A stretch of 64,000 nucleotides of DNA from Caulobacter sp. SL161 (GTDB lineage: Bacteria; Pseudomonadota; Alphaproteobacteria; Caulobacterales; Caulobacteraceae), in the NCBI RefSeq assembly GCF_026672375.1, contig NZ_JAPPRA010000001.1:2728001-2792000 (forward strand), given 5' to 3'. A program made the position numbers and the translations under genes. Each line of letters begins with the position of its first letter. Within the stretch, counting starts at the first letter, position 1. Shown here piece after piece: positions 29,139 to 38,277 of the stretch. A model generated the notes under the pieces. That model was not told the origin of the DNA. It did no database searches and was given only the letters and a program-made list of their open reading frames with translations.

Positions 29139-31604
29139 TTAGTTTGGACAGGTGGCGTCGCCCTCGTTCGAGGCGAGCCGGATTTCCGTGAACGAAAGCG
29201 TCAGCGCCCCCGCGGTCGTCAGCGCAAACGGAGACGAAATTTGCGTCATATCCGCGCCTTTGGCGAGGAAGCAGGAAAGTTTGATCTTCGCCGTACGCCA
29301 TTCGCCCGTTTTCGCACCTGACAAGGTTGACGTTACGTCTACCGTTGCGCGACAGGATTCGCCACAGGTTACGCTCATTGACACCGGTTTCGTCGGGGCG
29401 GCTTCGACGCGGTATCGCAGCATTACGGCCATATCACCGGTGGTCTGCCGCGAAAGATCGACCGGCGATCCCATGACCCCGACCACGCCCAGCCCTTCGC
29501 CGCTCCAGATGGCCTGACGGGCGTTTTCCTGCGCGCCGGCGTCCACCGTCTTGAGCGACGCCGCGCCGGAGGCGTTCATCATCCAGGGCGGAGGCGTGCG
29601 GCCGTCGACGAAGTAGCGATCGACATTGGCGGCGGCGGACGCGACGCCTGGGTCTTCCGACAGCTTGGCCACCTTGCCGGGCTTGGCGTAGCTCAGGCCA
29701 TAGCCATAGGCGAAGAGCGGGTCATAGCCCGGGTCGCCGATATTGATCGGCTCCTGGTCGGCGCGCTTGGGCCAGGAGAAGGACAGCTTGCCCTGGAAGT
29801 CGTGACGAGGCTTGCCCGCCTTGTCGCCGACCAGAACGTCGGCCACGCCGCCGCCCTCAGAGCCCGGCAGCCACGCCGCGACAAAGGCGTCGGACGCGTT
29901 GAGTTCGGGGTTGGTCCACAGGGGCCGGCCGCTCAAGAACACCGACACCACCGGAATGCCCGCAGCCTTGAGCTTCTTCAGCAGCGCGAGGTCACGCTTG
30001 TCGCCAGCCTGATACTCGATGCTGGTGATATCGCCCTGGAACTCGGCGTAGGGGTTCTCGCCGAACACGACGATCGCCACGTCCGGCTTCTGCTTGAAAT
30101 CGCCCGAAACCGACAATTCCGCGCTGCCGCCGCCGGCTTTCACGGCCTCTGCGACGCCTGCATAGATCGACTGGCCATGCGGGAAGTCGCTGTTCTTGTT
30201 GCCGGTGCCCTGCCAGGTCAGGGTCCACCCGCCCGAGGCCTTGCCGATGTCGTCGGCGCCGTCCCCGGCGACCAGCACACGAGCCGAGCTCTTCAGCGGC
30301 AGCACGCCTTCGTTCTTCAGCAGCACCAGCGACTTGCGCACCGCCTCGCGCGCCACGGCCCGGTGCTCGGGCGCGCCGAGGAGCTCCAGCTTGCCCTCCA
30401 AAGGCCGCTTGTCCGCGAACAGGCCGGCCTTGACCTTGACCCGCAGGATGCGGCGAACAGCGTCGTCGATGCGCGCCATGGGGATCTGCCCGGCCTTCAC
30501 CTGCGCCAGGGTGTTGTCATAGAGGCCCTTCCAGCTGTCGGGAGCCATCATCATGTCCATGCCGGCGTTGTAGGCCTGGGCGCAGCTGGTGTTGCTGCAG
30601 CCCTCGACCTGGCCGTGGGCGTTCCAGTCGCCGACGACGAAGCCCTCGAAGCCCATGCGCTCCTTCAGCACGTCGGTCAGCAGACTCTTGTTGCCGGTGT
30701 GCTTGACGCCGTTCCAGCTGGAGAACGAGACCATCACCGACAGGATCCCGGCCTCGATCGCGGGCGGGTAGCCGGCGTTGTGCAGACGCACCAGATCGGC
30801 CTCGGAGATCTTCGCGTCGCCCTGGTCACGGCCATTCTCGGTGCCGCCATCGGCGAGGAAGTGCTTGGCCGAGCCCGCCACGCGGCCGGCCGCCAGCGGC
30901 TTGCTGGCTTCCAGCGCCCCCTGCAGCCCCAGGGTCATCGGGCCTGAATAGGCCTTCACGATCTCCGGATCCTCGCCATAGCCCTCATAGGCGCGACCCC
31001 AGCGTGAATCGCGGGGCACGGCGACCGTCGGACCAAAGGTCCAGTCCGCGCCGGTGGCGGCCATTTCCTTGGCGGTGACCTCGCCGATACGACGGATCAG
31101 GTCGGGGTCGTGGGCAGCGCCCAGGCCGACATTGTGCGGGAAGATCGTAGCGCCCACGACGTTGTTGTGACCGTGCACGGCGTCGACGCCGAAGATGATC
31201 GGGATTTCCTGCCGGTCGCCGCGCTTGTCCAGCGCAGCGGCGCGGAAGGCGCGGATCCATTCGATCCAGCGCTGCGGGCTGGCGCGATCATTGCCGTCCG
31301 GCGCTGAGTTGCCGCCGACCAGCACCGACCCCAACCGGTACTTCTTCAGCTCCTCGGGCGTGATCGACGCGCCGTCGGCCTGGATGGTCTGGGCGACCTT
31401 CTCCTCGACGGTCATCCGGCTCATCAGCTGGGTGATAAAGGCCTCGGTCTTGGCGTCGGTGATCGCCGCTGGACTGGCGGACTTCGGCCACACAGCGGGG
31501 TTTGCAGTGGCGTTCGGCGGCGTCTGGGCCAGGACCACGCCGGCCGATCCACAGGCGATCGTCAGGGCCAGGGCGGAAGCGAAGGCGAAACGGCGCGGCA
31601 GCAT
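29139..31604 (-). CDS. Glycoside hydrolase family 3 beta-glucosidase, exported
   Basis: An 821-residue protein with a signal peptide (MLPRRFAFASALALTIACGS, AAGGA eight bases ahead of ATG 31604). The GH3 catalytic domain spans residues about 70-400: PIIFGVDAVHGHNNVVGATI, GSAKHFLADGGTENGRDQGD, and the nucleophile segment GFEGFVVGDWNAHGQ (Asp of GDW). The GH3 C-terminal domain follows (LVLLKNEGVLPLKSSARVLV, PVVSVFLSGRPLWTNPELNA), and then about 180 residues of a beta-sandwich accessory domain typical of ExoP-type exo-glucosidases. It is likely active in the periplasm or outer membrane on beta-1,3/1,4 glucans. A LacI-like operator lies 242 bases upstream, downstream of the regulator gene. Confidence 0.93.
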   Translation of the reverse strand: MLPRRFAFASALALTIACGSAGVVLAQTPPNATANPAVWPKSASPAAITDAKTEAFITQLMSRMTVEEKVAQTIQADGASITPEELKKYRLGSVLVGGNSAPDGNDRASPQRWIEWIRAFRAAALDKRGDRQEIPIIFGVDAVHGHNNVVGATIFPHNVGLGAAHDPDLIRRIGEVTAKEMAATGADWTFGPTVAVPRDSRWGRAYEGYGEDPEIVKAYSGPMTLGLQGALEASKPLAAGRVAGSAKHFLADGGTENGRDQGDAKISEADLVRLHNAGYPPAIEAGILSVMVSFSSWNGVKHTGNKSLLTDVLKERMGFEGFVVGDWNAHGQVEGCSNTSCAQAYNAGMDMMMAPDSWKGLYDNTLAQVKAGQIPMARIDDAVRRILRVKVKAGLFADKRPLEGKLELLGAPEHRAVAREAVRKSLVLLKNEGVLPLKSSARVLVAGDGADDIGKASGGWTLTWQGTGNKNSDFPHGQSIYAGVAEAVKAGGGSAELSVSGDFKQKPDVAIVVFGENPYAEFQGDITSIEYQAGDKRDLALLKKLKAAGIPVVSVFLSGRPLWTNPELNASDAFVAAWLPGSEGGGVADVLVGDKAGKPRHDFQGKLSFSWPKRADQEPINIGDPGYDPLFAYGYGLSYAKPGKVAKLSEDPGVASAAANVDRYFVDGRTPPPWMMNASGAASLKTVDAGAQENARQAIWSGEGLGVVGVMGSPVDLSRQTTGDMAVMLRYRVEAAPTKPVSMSVTCGESCRATVDVTSTLSGAKTGEWRTAKIKLSCFLAKGADMTQISSPFALTTAGALTLSFTEIRLASNEGDATCPN

Positions 31605-31901
31605 GGGCGATCCTTGAAGGGGCGTCCGTCGGGCGGAGCGGTGTTTAAAGGAAAGGCGCTCGGCGCGGCGCTTGCGAAGTGTCCGCGCCGAGCGAAGAGA
31701 AGCGGCTTCAGGTCCGCTTGGAGGGGAGTGATCGTGCGCACAGGGCGCGACAGCCGCTGGACTGGCCAGGCGAGGTCATGGCGTTTCCTCCTGACGCCGC
31801 CTTTTCGTGGCGACTGTCTTGATCAATGCGATCTCACGTGGATTGGACAGCGCTGTCAAGGGGAATATGATTGCGGTACCACCTTACCAATCGCGCGCTC
31901 G
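31605..31901. other. Promoter region of the GH3 gene
   Basis: About 300 bases between the lacI stop and the GH3 start. The only clear element is the palindrome at 31846-31857. No gene is convincing here. Confidence 0.5.
31846..31857. promoter_or_regulatory. Candidate LacI-family operator for the GH3 gene
   Basis: GACAGCGCTGTC is a perfect 12-bp palindrome with a central CG. In the minus orientation it extends to TTGACAGCGCTGTCCAA, close to the TGACA-N4-TGTCA layout of the zwf and lacI sites. Confidence 0.5.
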
Positions 31902-32972
31902 TCAGTGCGACGCTGGTCCGGTGGACTCCCGCATGACGAGTTCGAAGTCCAGGAGCCGCGATGGCGGGGGCGCGCCCTCCTCCCGCTCGACGCCTTGCAT
32001 CAGCATGTCTGCGGCCGCTCCAGCCATGGCGTGGATCGGTTGGCGAACCGTGGTGAGCTGAGGCCAGGTGATCTTCGCCCCCGGCGTGTCGTCGAAGCCG
32101 GCGACTGACAGTTGGGTGGGAACGTCAAGCCGCAAGCGATTGGCGACCGCCATGACGCCCAGCGCCATGTCATCGTTCGAGGCGAAAATCGCCGTCGGTC
32201 GATCCGCGCCGCCCAGCAGCTTCTCGGCCGCCTCGAAGCCCGAGCGAAACGAAAACCAGCCCTGCGCCACACGATCATCACGAACACGCAGGCCGCTGTC
32301 GCGCATCGCATCCAGGAACCCCTGATGACGCCGGTGCGAAGCGCCGTGGTCGGGGTGCCCTATAATGAAGGCGATGTCCTTGTGGCCCAGGCCGACCAGA
32401 TGCTTGGTCATCTCGTAGGCGGCCAGCCGATCATCCATGCTGACCCACGGCGCACGGTCGAAATCGTCGCCTGGCGCGATGCGGACATAGGCCACCCCTT
32501 CCCGCTCAAGCGCCGCCAGAACGACCGGATGATCGCTGAGCGGCGGTGTCAGGATCACGCCGTCCATGCGCAGCGTCGCCAGCATCGGTGCGACCTGATC
32601 CTCGACATCGGCGGTCGAGTCGATCGGCTCGACGATCAGATGGAACCCTTCCTGCCGGCAACGGGCGATGGCGCCGAGCTGCACATCGGTGACGTAGCCG
32701 GGGCTGGGGTTGTCGAAGAAAACGCCGATCAGATAGGCTTTCGCCCCCGCCAGGCTACGGGCAGAGATATTGGGGCGATAGTGCAGCGCGGCCACCGCGG
32801 CCTGCACGCGATCACGGGTGTCAGCCTTGACGTTGGGCTCGCGATTCAGGACACGCGAGACGGTCTTGATCGAGACTCCGCTCTCGCGGGCCACGTCGTG
32901 GATCGTGACTTTGGCGCTCAATTTCCGTCCCTCGCCGGTCCGATTCGCTCGGTTCGGCGCGTACTTAGCCAT
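31902..32972 (-). CDS. LacI/GalR-family transcription regulator of the Entner-Doudoroff operon (inferred)
   Basis: A 356-residue repressor from ATG at 32972. The helix-turn-helix and hinge are classical: KVTIHDVARESGVSIKTVSR, then RVLNREPNVKADTRDRVQAA and ALHYRPNISARSLAG. A periplasmic-binding-type effector domain follows (IGVFFDNPSPGYVTDVQLGA, AIFASNDDMALGVMAVANRL, QLSVAGFDDTPGAKITWPQL). It lies 34 bases after glk, so it may be the last gene of the zwf-pgl-edd-glk operon. A 20-bp palindrome covers its own start codon, which suggests autorepression. A TTG near 32921 is an alternative start ahead of the HTH. The inducer is unknown; a glucose/gluconate-pathway intermediate would fit. Confidence 0.9.
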   Translation of the reverse strand: MAKYAPNRANRTGEGRKLSAKVTIHDVARESGVSIKTVSRVLNREPNVKADTRDRVQAAVAALHYRPNISARSLAGAKAYLIGVFFDNPSPGYVTDVQLGAIARCRQEGFHLIVEPIDSTADVEDQVAPMLATLRMDGVILTPPLSDHPVVLAALEREGVAYVRIAPGDDFDRAPWVSMDDRLAAYEMTKHLVGLGHKDIAFIIGHPDHGASHRRHQGFLDAMRDSGLRVRDDRVAQGWFSFRSGFEAAEKLLGGADRPTAIFASNDDMALGVMAVANRLRLDVPTQLSVAGFDDTPGAKITWPQLTTVRQPIHAMAGAAADMLMQGVEREEGAPPPSRLLDFELVMRESTGPASH

Positions 32973-32988
32973 GACAAGGCTGTCATGG
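32969..32988. promoter_or_regulatory. Candidate operator over the lacI start codon
   Basis: CCATGACA-AGGC-TGTCATGG: two perfect 8-base arms around a 4-base centre. The ATG at 32972 (minus) lies in one arm. Its core ATGACA-N4-TGTCAT is the same as the site upstream of zwf at 38010. Confidence 0.7.
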
Positions 32989-33006
32989 CGAGCCCCAAGA
33001 AAATGA

Positions 33007-34002
33007 CTACGACACCGCCGCGCGGCCCTCCGGCGTGAGCGCCACCGCCGCACCGATCAGGGCGGTGTGCGGATGCAGGATCACGTGCGTCGGGATCGAA
33101 CGGGTGAAGCCGGACAGACGCCCCTTGCTGTCGAAGCGCTCGCGGAACGGGCTCTTCTCCAGGATGTCGATGATCCGCGGCGCGATGCCGCCGGCGATGA
33201 AAACACCGCCGCGCGCGCCCAAGGTCAGAGCGATGTCGCCCGCCGTTGAGCCCAGGATCGCGCAGAAACGGTTAACCGTCGCCAGGCTGTCGGCGCAGCC
33301 CTCTACGGCCCGCTCGGTGATCTGCTTGGCGGTCAGCGCCTCGACAATGCGTCCTTCAGCGGCCGCCAGATCCACATGGAGGTCCTCCATGCCGGGACCA
33401 GACAGGATCCGCTCGACCGACACCCGACCGCCGTCCAGGCGCCGGGTCAGGGCGCGGAGCACCTCGATCTCGACGTCATCGACCGGCGCGAAGGCGACGT
33501 GACCACCCTCGGTGGCCAGCGGGATCTCCTGGCCATGGCGACGGACAAGGCCTGCGACGCCAAAGCCCGTGCCCGGACCCAGGATCGCCAGATCGCCCTC
33601 CCCCGAGGTCGGCAGTTCACCGATCTGACGCAGGTCCTTGGGACCAACGCGCGGCGCGGCCAGCGCCTGGGCGGTGAAGTCGTTGATCAGCTTGGCGTTC
33701 CGAAAACCGCCTGCGCGGCGCAGGCCGTCCTCGGAGATCCGCCAGTCCAGATTGGTCATATGAACCTGGCCGTGGTCGATCGGCCCGGCCACAGCGACGA
33801 CCGCCTGATCAGGATGCTTGACACCGACCTTGCGGAGATACTCCTCGATGGCGTCCTCGGCCGTGCCGTAGTCCTCGCCCTTGAAGGCCGTCGGCTCGAT
33901 CAGGCGCGGGTCCTGACCGTCGAACTCGACCAGGGCGAAGCGGGCGTTCGTACCGCCGATGTCGCCGACGAGGCCAAGCCCGCCGCTGTGATTGCCGTCC
34001 AT
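33007..34002 (-). CDS. glk: Glucokinase
   Basis: From ATG at 34002 the protein has 331 residues. The start is preceded by GAGGAAG, which overlaps the edd stop codon. The ATP phosphate-binding loop GLVGDIGGTNARFALVE and the sugar motif LINDFTAQALAAP are present, with the second glycine motif GPGTGFGVAGLV and EGGHVAFAP. It phosphorylates glucose to glucose-6-phosphate, feeding zwf. It is the fourth gene of zwf-pgl-edd-glk, 14 bases after edd. Confidence 0.96.
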   Translation of the reverse strand: MDGNHSGGLGLVGDIGGTNARFALVEFDGQDPRLIEPTAFKGEDYGTAEDAIEEYLRKVGVKHPDQAVVAVAGPIDHGQVHMTNLDWRISEDGLRRAGGFRNAKLINDFTAQALAAPRVGPKDLRQIGELPTSGEGDLAILGPGTGFGVAGLVRRHGQEIPLATEGGHVAFAPVDDVEIEVLRALTRRLDGGRVSVERILSGPGMEDLHVDLAAAEGRIVEALTAKQITERAVEGCADSLATVNRFCAILGSTAGDIALTLGARGGVFIAGGIAPRIIDILEKSPFRERFDSKGRLSGFTRSIPTHVILHPHTALIGAAVALTPEGRAAVS

Positions 34003-34016
34003 GACGTAGCGCTTCC

Positions 34017-35825
34017 TCAAGCAAAGACGGAGGCGCCGGCGTCGGCCGCGCCGACCCCCGACCGCATCCATCCAAACAGTTCCCTACCAAAGCCCGGCTT
34101 GGACGCCGGGACGTTCGCCGGCGTGCGAGCGAGCAAGGTCGCCTCGTCCACCATGATCTTCAGTTCGCCGGTCTCTGCGTTGACGCGGATCACATCGCCG
34201 TCCTGGACGTAGGCCAAAGGTCCGCCCTTGGCCGCTTCGGGCGTCACATGGATGGCGGCGGGCGTCTTGCCAGAGGCGCCCGACATGCGCCCGTCGGTCA
34301 CCAGGGCGACCTTGTGGCCGCGATCCAGCAGCACCGAGATCGAAGGCGATAGATTGTGCAGCTCGGGCATACCGTTGGCCGACGGTCCCTGGAAGCGGAC
34401 GACGACCACCACATCGCGGTCCAGCTCGCCGCGCTTGAAGGCGGCGATGAAGTCTTCCTGTTCCTGGAACACCGCGCAGGGCGCTTCGATCACATGGTGT
34501 TCGGGCTTGACGGCCGAGATCTTCATCACGCCACGGCCCAGATTGCCGGCCATCAGGCGAAGACCGCCTTCCTTACTGAAGGGATCGGAGACCGGGCGGA
34601 CAATGGCGGTGTCCAGGCTTTCATGGGCCCCGTCGCGCCAGGTCAGCACGCCGTCCTCGAGAACAGGCTCCTGGGCGTAAAGCGAAAGGCCCGCGCCGGC
34701 GATGGTCTGAACATCCTCGTGGACGAGGCCGGCCTTCAGCAGCTCGCGGATCACGAAGGCCATGCCGCCGGCGGCCTGGAAGTGGTTCACGTCGGCCGAA
34801 CCGTTCGGATAGACGCGCGCCAGAAGCGGCGTGGCCCGCGAGATGTCGTCCAGATCTTCCAGGGTCAGTTGCACGCCCCCAGCGGCGGCCATGGCGATGA
34901 TGTGCAGCGCCAGGTTGGTCGAGCCGCCCGTGGCCATCAGACCGACCACGCCGTTGACGAACGACTTCTCGTCGATCATCCGGCCGACTGGGATGAATTC
35001 ATTGCCCTTGTTGGTCACCGCAGCCACGCGGCGGGCGGATTCCTTGACCAGCGCCTCGCGCAGCGGCGTGTTGGGGTGGACGAAGGCCGAGCCGGGCAGA
35101 TGGAAGCCCATCAGCTCCATCAGCATCTGGTTGGTGTTGGCCGTGCCGTAGAAGGTGCAGGTGCCTGGGCCGTGATAGCTGGCGCTCTCGGCCGCCAGCA
35201 GTTCCTCACGACCAACCTTGCCCTCGGCGTAGAGCGCGCGGATGCGGGCCTTCTCGCTGTTGGGCAGGCCCGAGGTCATCGGGCCGGCGGGCACGAACAG
35301 AGCGGGCAGATGGCTGAAGGTCATGGCGCCGATCACCAAGCCCGGCACGATCTTGTCGCAGACGCCCAGATACAGCGCCGAGTCGAAGGCGTCATGGGTC
35401 AGGGCCACGGCGGTGGCCATGGCGATCACGTCGCGCGAGAACAGCGACAGCTCCATGCCGGGACGGCCCTGGGTGACACCGTCGCACATGGCCGGCACCC
35501 CGCCGGCGAACTGGGCGGTCGCGCCCACTTCACGCGCCGCGTCCTTGATCAGCGCCGGATAGGCTTCCAGCGGCTGGTGGGCCGAGAGCATGTCGTTATA
35601 GGCCGAGACGATGCCGATGTTCGGCGCGTTCGGATCCAGGGCGCGCAGCTTGTCAACGCCCGGCGAGGCGGCGAAGGCGTGGGCCCAGTTGGCGCAGGAC
35701 AGCTTGGCGCGCCCCGGCTGATTGGCGATCGCCTGCTCCATGTTGGCGAGATAGGCCGCGCGGCTATCACGGCTGCGCGCCACGATCCGGGCGGTGACGT
35801 CGGCGATGACGGGATTGAGGCTCAT
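34017..35825 (-). CDS. edd: 6-Phosphogluconate dehydratase
   Basis: A 602-residue Fe-S dehydratase of the IlvD/Edd family. It removes water from 6-phosphogluconate to give KDPG, the key step of the Entner-Doudoroff pathway. Motifs include [40 protein letters not shown] (cluster cysteine), [40 protein letters not shown] and [20 protein letters not shown]. The start lies six bases from the pgl stop, so the genes are translationally close. The aldolase partner eda is not in this window. Confidence 0.97.
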   Translation of the reverse strand: MSLNPVIADVTARIVARSRDSRAAYLANMEQAIANQPGRAKLSCANWAHAFAASPGVDKLRALDPNAPNIGIVSAYNDMLSAHQPLEAYPALIKDAAREVGATAQFAGGVPAMCDGVTQGRPGMELSLFSRDVIAMATAVALTHDAFDSALYLGVCDKIVPGLVIGAMTFSHLPALFVPAGPMTSGLPNSEKARIRALYAEGKVGREELLAAESASYHGPGTCTFYGTANTNQMLMELMGFHLPGSAFVHPNTPLREALVKESARRVAAVTNKGNEFIPVGRMIDEKSFVNGVVGLMATGGSTNLALHIIAMAAAGGVQLTLEDLDDISRATPLLARVYPNGSADVNHFQAAGGMAFVIRELLKAGLVHEDVQTIAGAGLSLYAQEPVLEDGVLTWRDGAHESLDTAIVRPVSDPFSKEGGLRLMAGNLGRGVMKISAVKPEHHVIEAPCAVFQEQEDFIAAFKRGELDRDVVVVVRFQGPSANGMPELHNLSPSISVLLDRGHKVALVTDGRMSGASGKTPAAIHVTPEAAKGGPLAYVQDGDVIRVNAETGELKIMVDEATLLARTPANVPASKPGFGRELFGWMRSGVGAADAGASVFA

Positions 35826-35831
35826 GGCGAT

Positions 35832-36530
35832 CTACTCCGCCCAGAGGATGCGGACCTTGGCGCGGTCCTGTTTCAGAATGGCGGCGACCGGCAGGGCCGG
35901 ATCAACGTCGCCATCCAACAAGGCTTTCTTGGCCGCGCCGGTGACCAGCAGCACGATCAGATCGGTGCGGGTCAGGGCGGCCAGGGTCAAGCTCAGGCGT
36001 GGGAGGTCCGGCGCGGGATCGCTGGGCGGCACGGCCAGCACCGAACGGTCGGTGGCCAGGTCCAGACCCTGATCCAGCATCGGATTGCCCGGAAACAGCG
36101 AAGCGAAATGCCCATCCGGCCCCACGCCCAGGAGAACGACGCCGAACGGGGTGGCGGCATTGACGCCCGCCTCGGCCTTGCGCGCGCTCTCCTCGTGGCT
36201 CACGCCGTCGAAGAACAGCGGCGCGAACGAGGCCTTAGCCGCCTCGCCCACGAGCAGGTGGCGGCGCACCAGACCCTCATTGCTGCTGGCGTCGGTAGCG
36301 GGAACAAAGCGCTCGTCGGTGAGCGTGACCGTGACCTTGTCCCAGGGGGCGGTCATGGTCGCCATGCGGTCATAGACCGGCGCCGGCGTCGTGCCGCCGG
36401 TGGCGGCGAAGCCGACCCGGCCGTGACGAGCGACCGCCGTCGTCAAAGCGCCGACCAGAACCGAAGCGGCCGCGTCATAGAGGTCCTCGCGCGACCCAAA
36501 TACTTCGAGCTTTATAGGCGTGAAGGGCAT
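35832..36530 (-). CDS. pgl: 6-Phosphogluconolactonase
   Basis: A 232-residue protein from ATG at 36530, two bases after the zwf stop. It hydrolyses 6-phosphogluconolactone between the zwf and edd reactions. Family motifs are FAATGGTTPAPVYDRM, VTVTLTDERFVPATDASSNE and VVLLGVGPDGHFASLFPGNP. The gene sits in the tight zwf-pgl-edd-glk run. The frame remains open upstream to 36593 inside zwf. Confidence 0.95.
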   Translation of the reverse strand: MPFTPIKLEVFGSREDLYDAAASVLVGALTTAVARHGRVGFAATGGTTPAPVYDRMATMTAPWDKVTVTLTDERFVPATDASSNEGLVRRHLLVGEAAKASFAPLFFDGVSHEESARKAEAGVNAATPFGVVLLGVGPDGHFASLFPGNPMLDQGLDLATDRSVLAVPPSDPAPDLPRLSLTLAALTRTDLIVLLVTGAAKKALLDGDVDPALPVAAILKQDRAKVRILWAE

Positions 36531-36532
36531 GC

Positions 36533-37996
36533 TCAGGCCTTCCAGGCTCGGCCGCCGGGCGAGATCAGGCCCTGGGCCGACTGCGGTCCCCAAGTGCCCG
36601 CCGCATAGTGCGCCGGTTCGATATTGGCCTCTTCCCAGGCCGCCGAGACGCCGTCGATGAAACGCCAGGCCTGCTCGACCTCATCGCGACGCACGAACAG
36701 CGTACGGTCGCCGCGGAAGGCGTCGACGAACAGCTTTTCGTAGGCGATGCGACGACGCCCGCCGGTCTGGCCAAACGACAGCGATAGCGGCAGCGACTGC
36801 AGTCGCATGCCCTCGTCCGAGAGGCCCGGACGCTTGTTCATGATCGTCAGCGAGATGTCTTCATCCGGCTGCAGGTCGATGACCAGGCGGTTGGCGCACA
36901 ACTCGCCGTCGGTCGCCGGACCGAAGATGTTGTGCGGCAAAGGCTTGAACTGCACGACGATCTGGGTGCGGCGGTCCGGCAGGTTCTTGCCGGTGCGCAG
37001 GAAGAACGGCACGCCGTCCCAACGCCAGTTGTCGATCGCCACCTTCATGGCCACGAAGGTCTCGGTCTTGCTCGGTTTGCCGACCTCGTCGACATAGCTC
37101 GCCCGGGCGCCGCCCTCGACCACACCGGCGACGTACTGGCCACGCACGGTGTCGTGGGCCACGGTCTCCTTGGTGAAGGGCCTCAGGGAGCGCAGCACCT
37201 TGACCTTCTCGTCGCGCACCGCATCGGGATCGAAGCCCGAGGGCGCTTCCATGGCGACCAGGCACAGCAGTTGCAGCATATGGTTCTGCACCATGTCCCG
37301 CAGCGCCCCGTATTCGTCGTAATAGGGCCAGCGGTCGCCGACCTTCTCGGTCTCGGCGATGGTGATCTGCACGTGGTCGATCGTGTTGCGATCCCACAGA
37401 GGCTCGAACAGCACATTGGCGAAGCGCAGGGCCGTAAGGTTCTGGACGGTTTCCTTGCCCAGATAGTGGTCGATGCGGAACACTTGGCTCTCATCGACCA
37501 CAGCGGCGACGGCGGCATTGGTGGCCTTGGAGCTTTCCAGGTCACGACCGAGCGGCTTCTCGAGAATCAGGCGCGTGCTGGGGCCCGTCAGGCCGGCCAC
37601 CTGCAAAGCCTGGCAAGCCGGGCCGTAGAGGCTGGGCGACAGCGAGAAGAAGATGACTAGCGCGCCATGCGCGCCGATCCGTTCGGCGAGCTTCTTGGTG
37701 TCTTCCTCACTCGTGATGTTCGCAGGCACGTAGTCGAGGCGTGCAGCGAGGCGATTCCAGACCGCCTCCTCCACTGTCGCGCGCTTGCCCAGTTGCTCGC
37801 GGACCAGCGCCTTGTAGCTGGCCGCGTCATGGTCGGCCCGGGCGACGGCAATGATCCGCAAATCGTGCGGCAGCAGTCGGTCGAGTTCCAGGAAATACAG
37901 AGAAGGCAGCAGCATCCGGAGGGCCAAATCGCCCGCTCCGCCCAGCAGCACCAAGACTTCGCGGCCGTTCTCGCCGACGTCGTTGTTCTTAGCCAA
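36533..37996 (-). CDS. zwf: Glucose-6-phosphate 1-dehydrogenase
   Basis: A 487-residue NADP-dependent dehydrogenase and the first gene of the Entner-Doudoroff operon. Motifs are VLLGGAGDLALRMLLPSLYF (nucleotide-binding GAxGDL), LEKPLGRDLESSK and FRIDHYLGKETVQNLTALRF (substrate-binding RIDHYLGK). The C-terminal domain carries FFLRTGKNLPDRRTQIVVQF. The promoter region contains a perfect 16-bp palindrome 14 bases upstream of the start codon, matching the site at the lacI start. Confidence 0.97.
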   Translation of the reverse strand: MAKNNDVGENGREVLVLLGGAGDLALRMLLPSLYFLELDRLLPHDLRIIAVARADHDAASYKALVREQLGKRATVEEAVWNRLAARLDYVPANITSEEDTKKLAERIGAHGALVIFFSLSPSLYGPACQALQVAGLTGPSTRLILEKPLGRDLESSKATNAAVAAVVDESQVFRIDHYLGKETVQNLTALRFANVLFEPLWDRNTIDHVQITIAETEKVGDRWPYYDEYGALRDMVQNHMLQLLCLVAMEAPSGFDPDAVRDEKVKVLRSLRPFTKETVAHDTVRGQYVAGVVEGGARASYVDEVGKPSKTETFVAMKVAIDNWRWDGVPFFLRTGKNLPDRRTQIVVQFKPLPHNIFGPATDGELCANRLVIDLQPDEDISLTIMNKRPGLSDEGMRLQSLPLSLSFGQTGGRRRIAYEKLFVDAFRGDRTLFVRRDEVEQAWRFIDGVSAAWEEANIEPAHYAAGTWGPQSAQGLISPGGRAWKA

Positions 37997-38009
37997 TGTC
38001 GTCCACCCT

Positions 38010-38025
38010 ATGACAACGTTGTCAT
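38010..38025. promoter_or_regulatory. Operator-like palindrome upstream of zwf
   Basis: ATGACAACGTTGTCAT is a perfect 16-bp palindrome with a central CG, 14 bases before the zwf ATG. The outer six bases on each side match those of the palindrome at the lacI start (32971-32986). It is placed to block transcription of the whole operon. Confidence 0.75.
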
Positions 38026-38277
38026 GACATGCCTGCGCGGGAAAGGCAAGCGGCCGCGCTTCGCCGCCCTCGGATCGGCGCGCGGCGGGGCTCTAACTAG
38101 GCCAAACGCCTGGCGCCCGCCATAAGACCAATCCGGTTTCATGGGGAATGTTTGACGGATTCCCGGGCCCATTCGGAAACGCCCTGCCTTCCATAACGCC
38201 TCTTGAGCGCGCTTTCAGGCGAACCTTGCCCTGCCACTCTTCCCACGCGCGCGAGCCTGCGATCACCGCCGCGAGCG

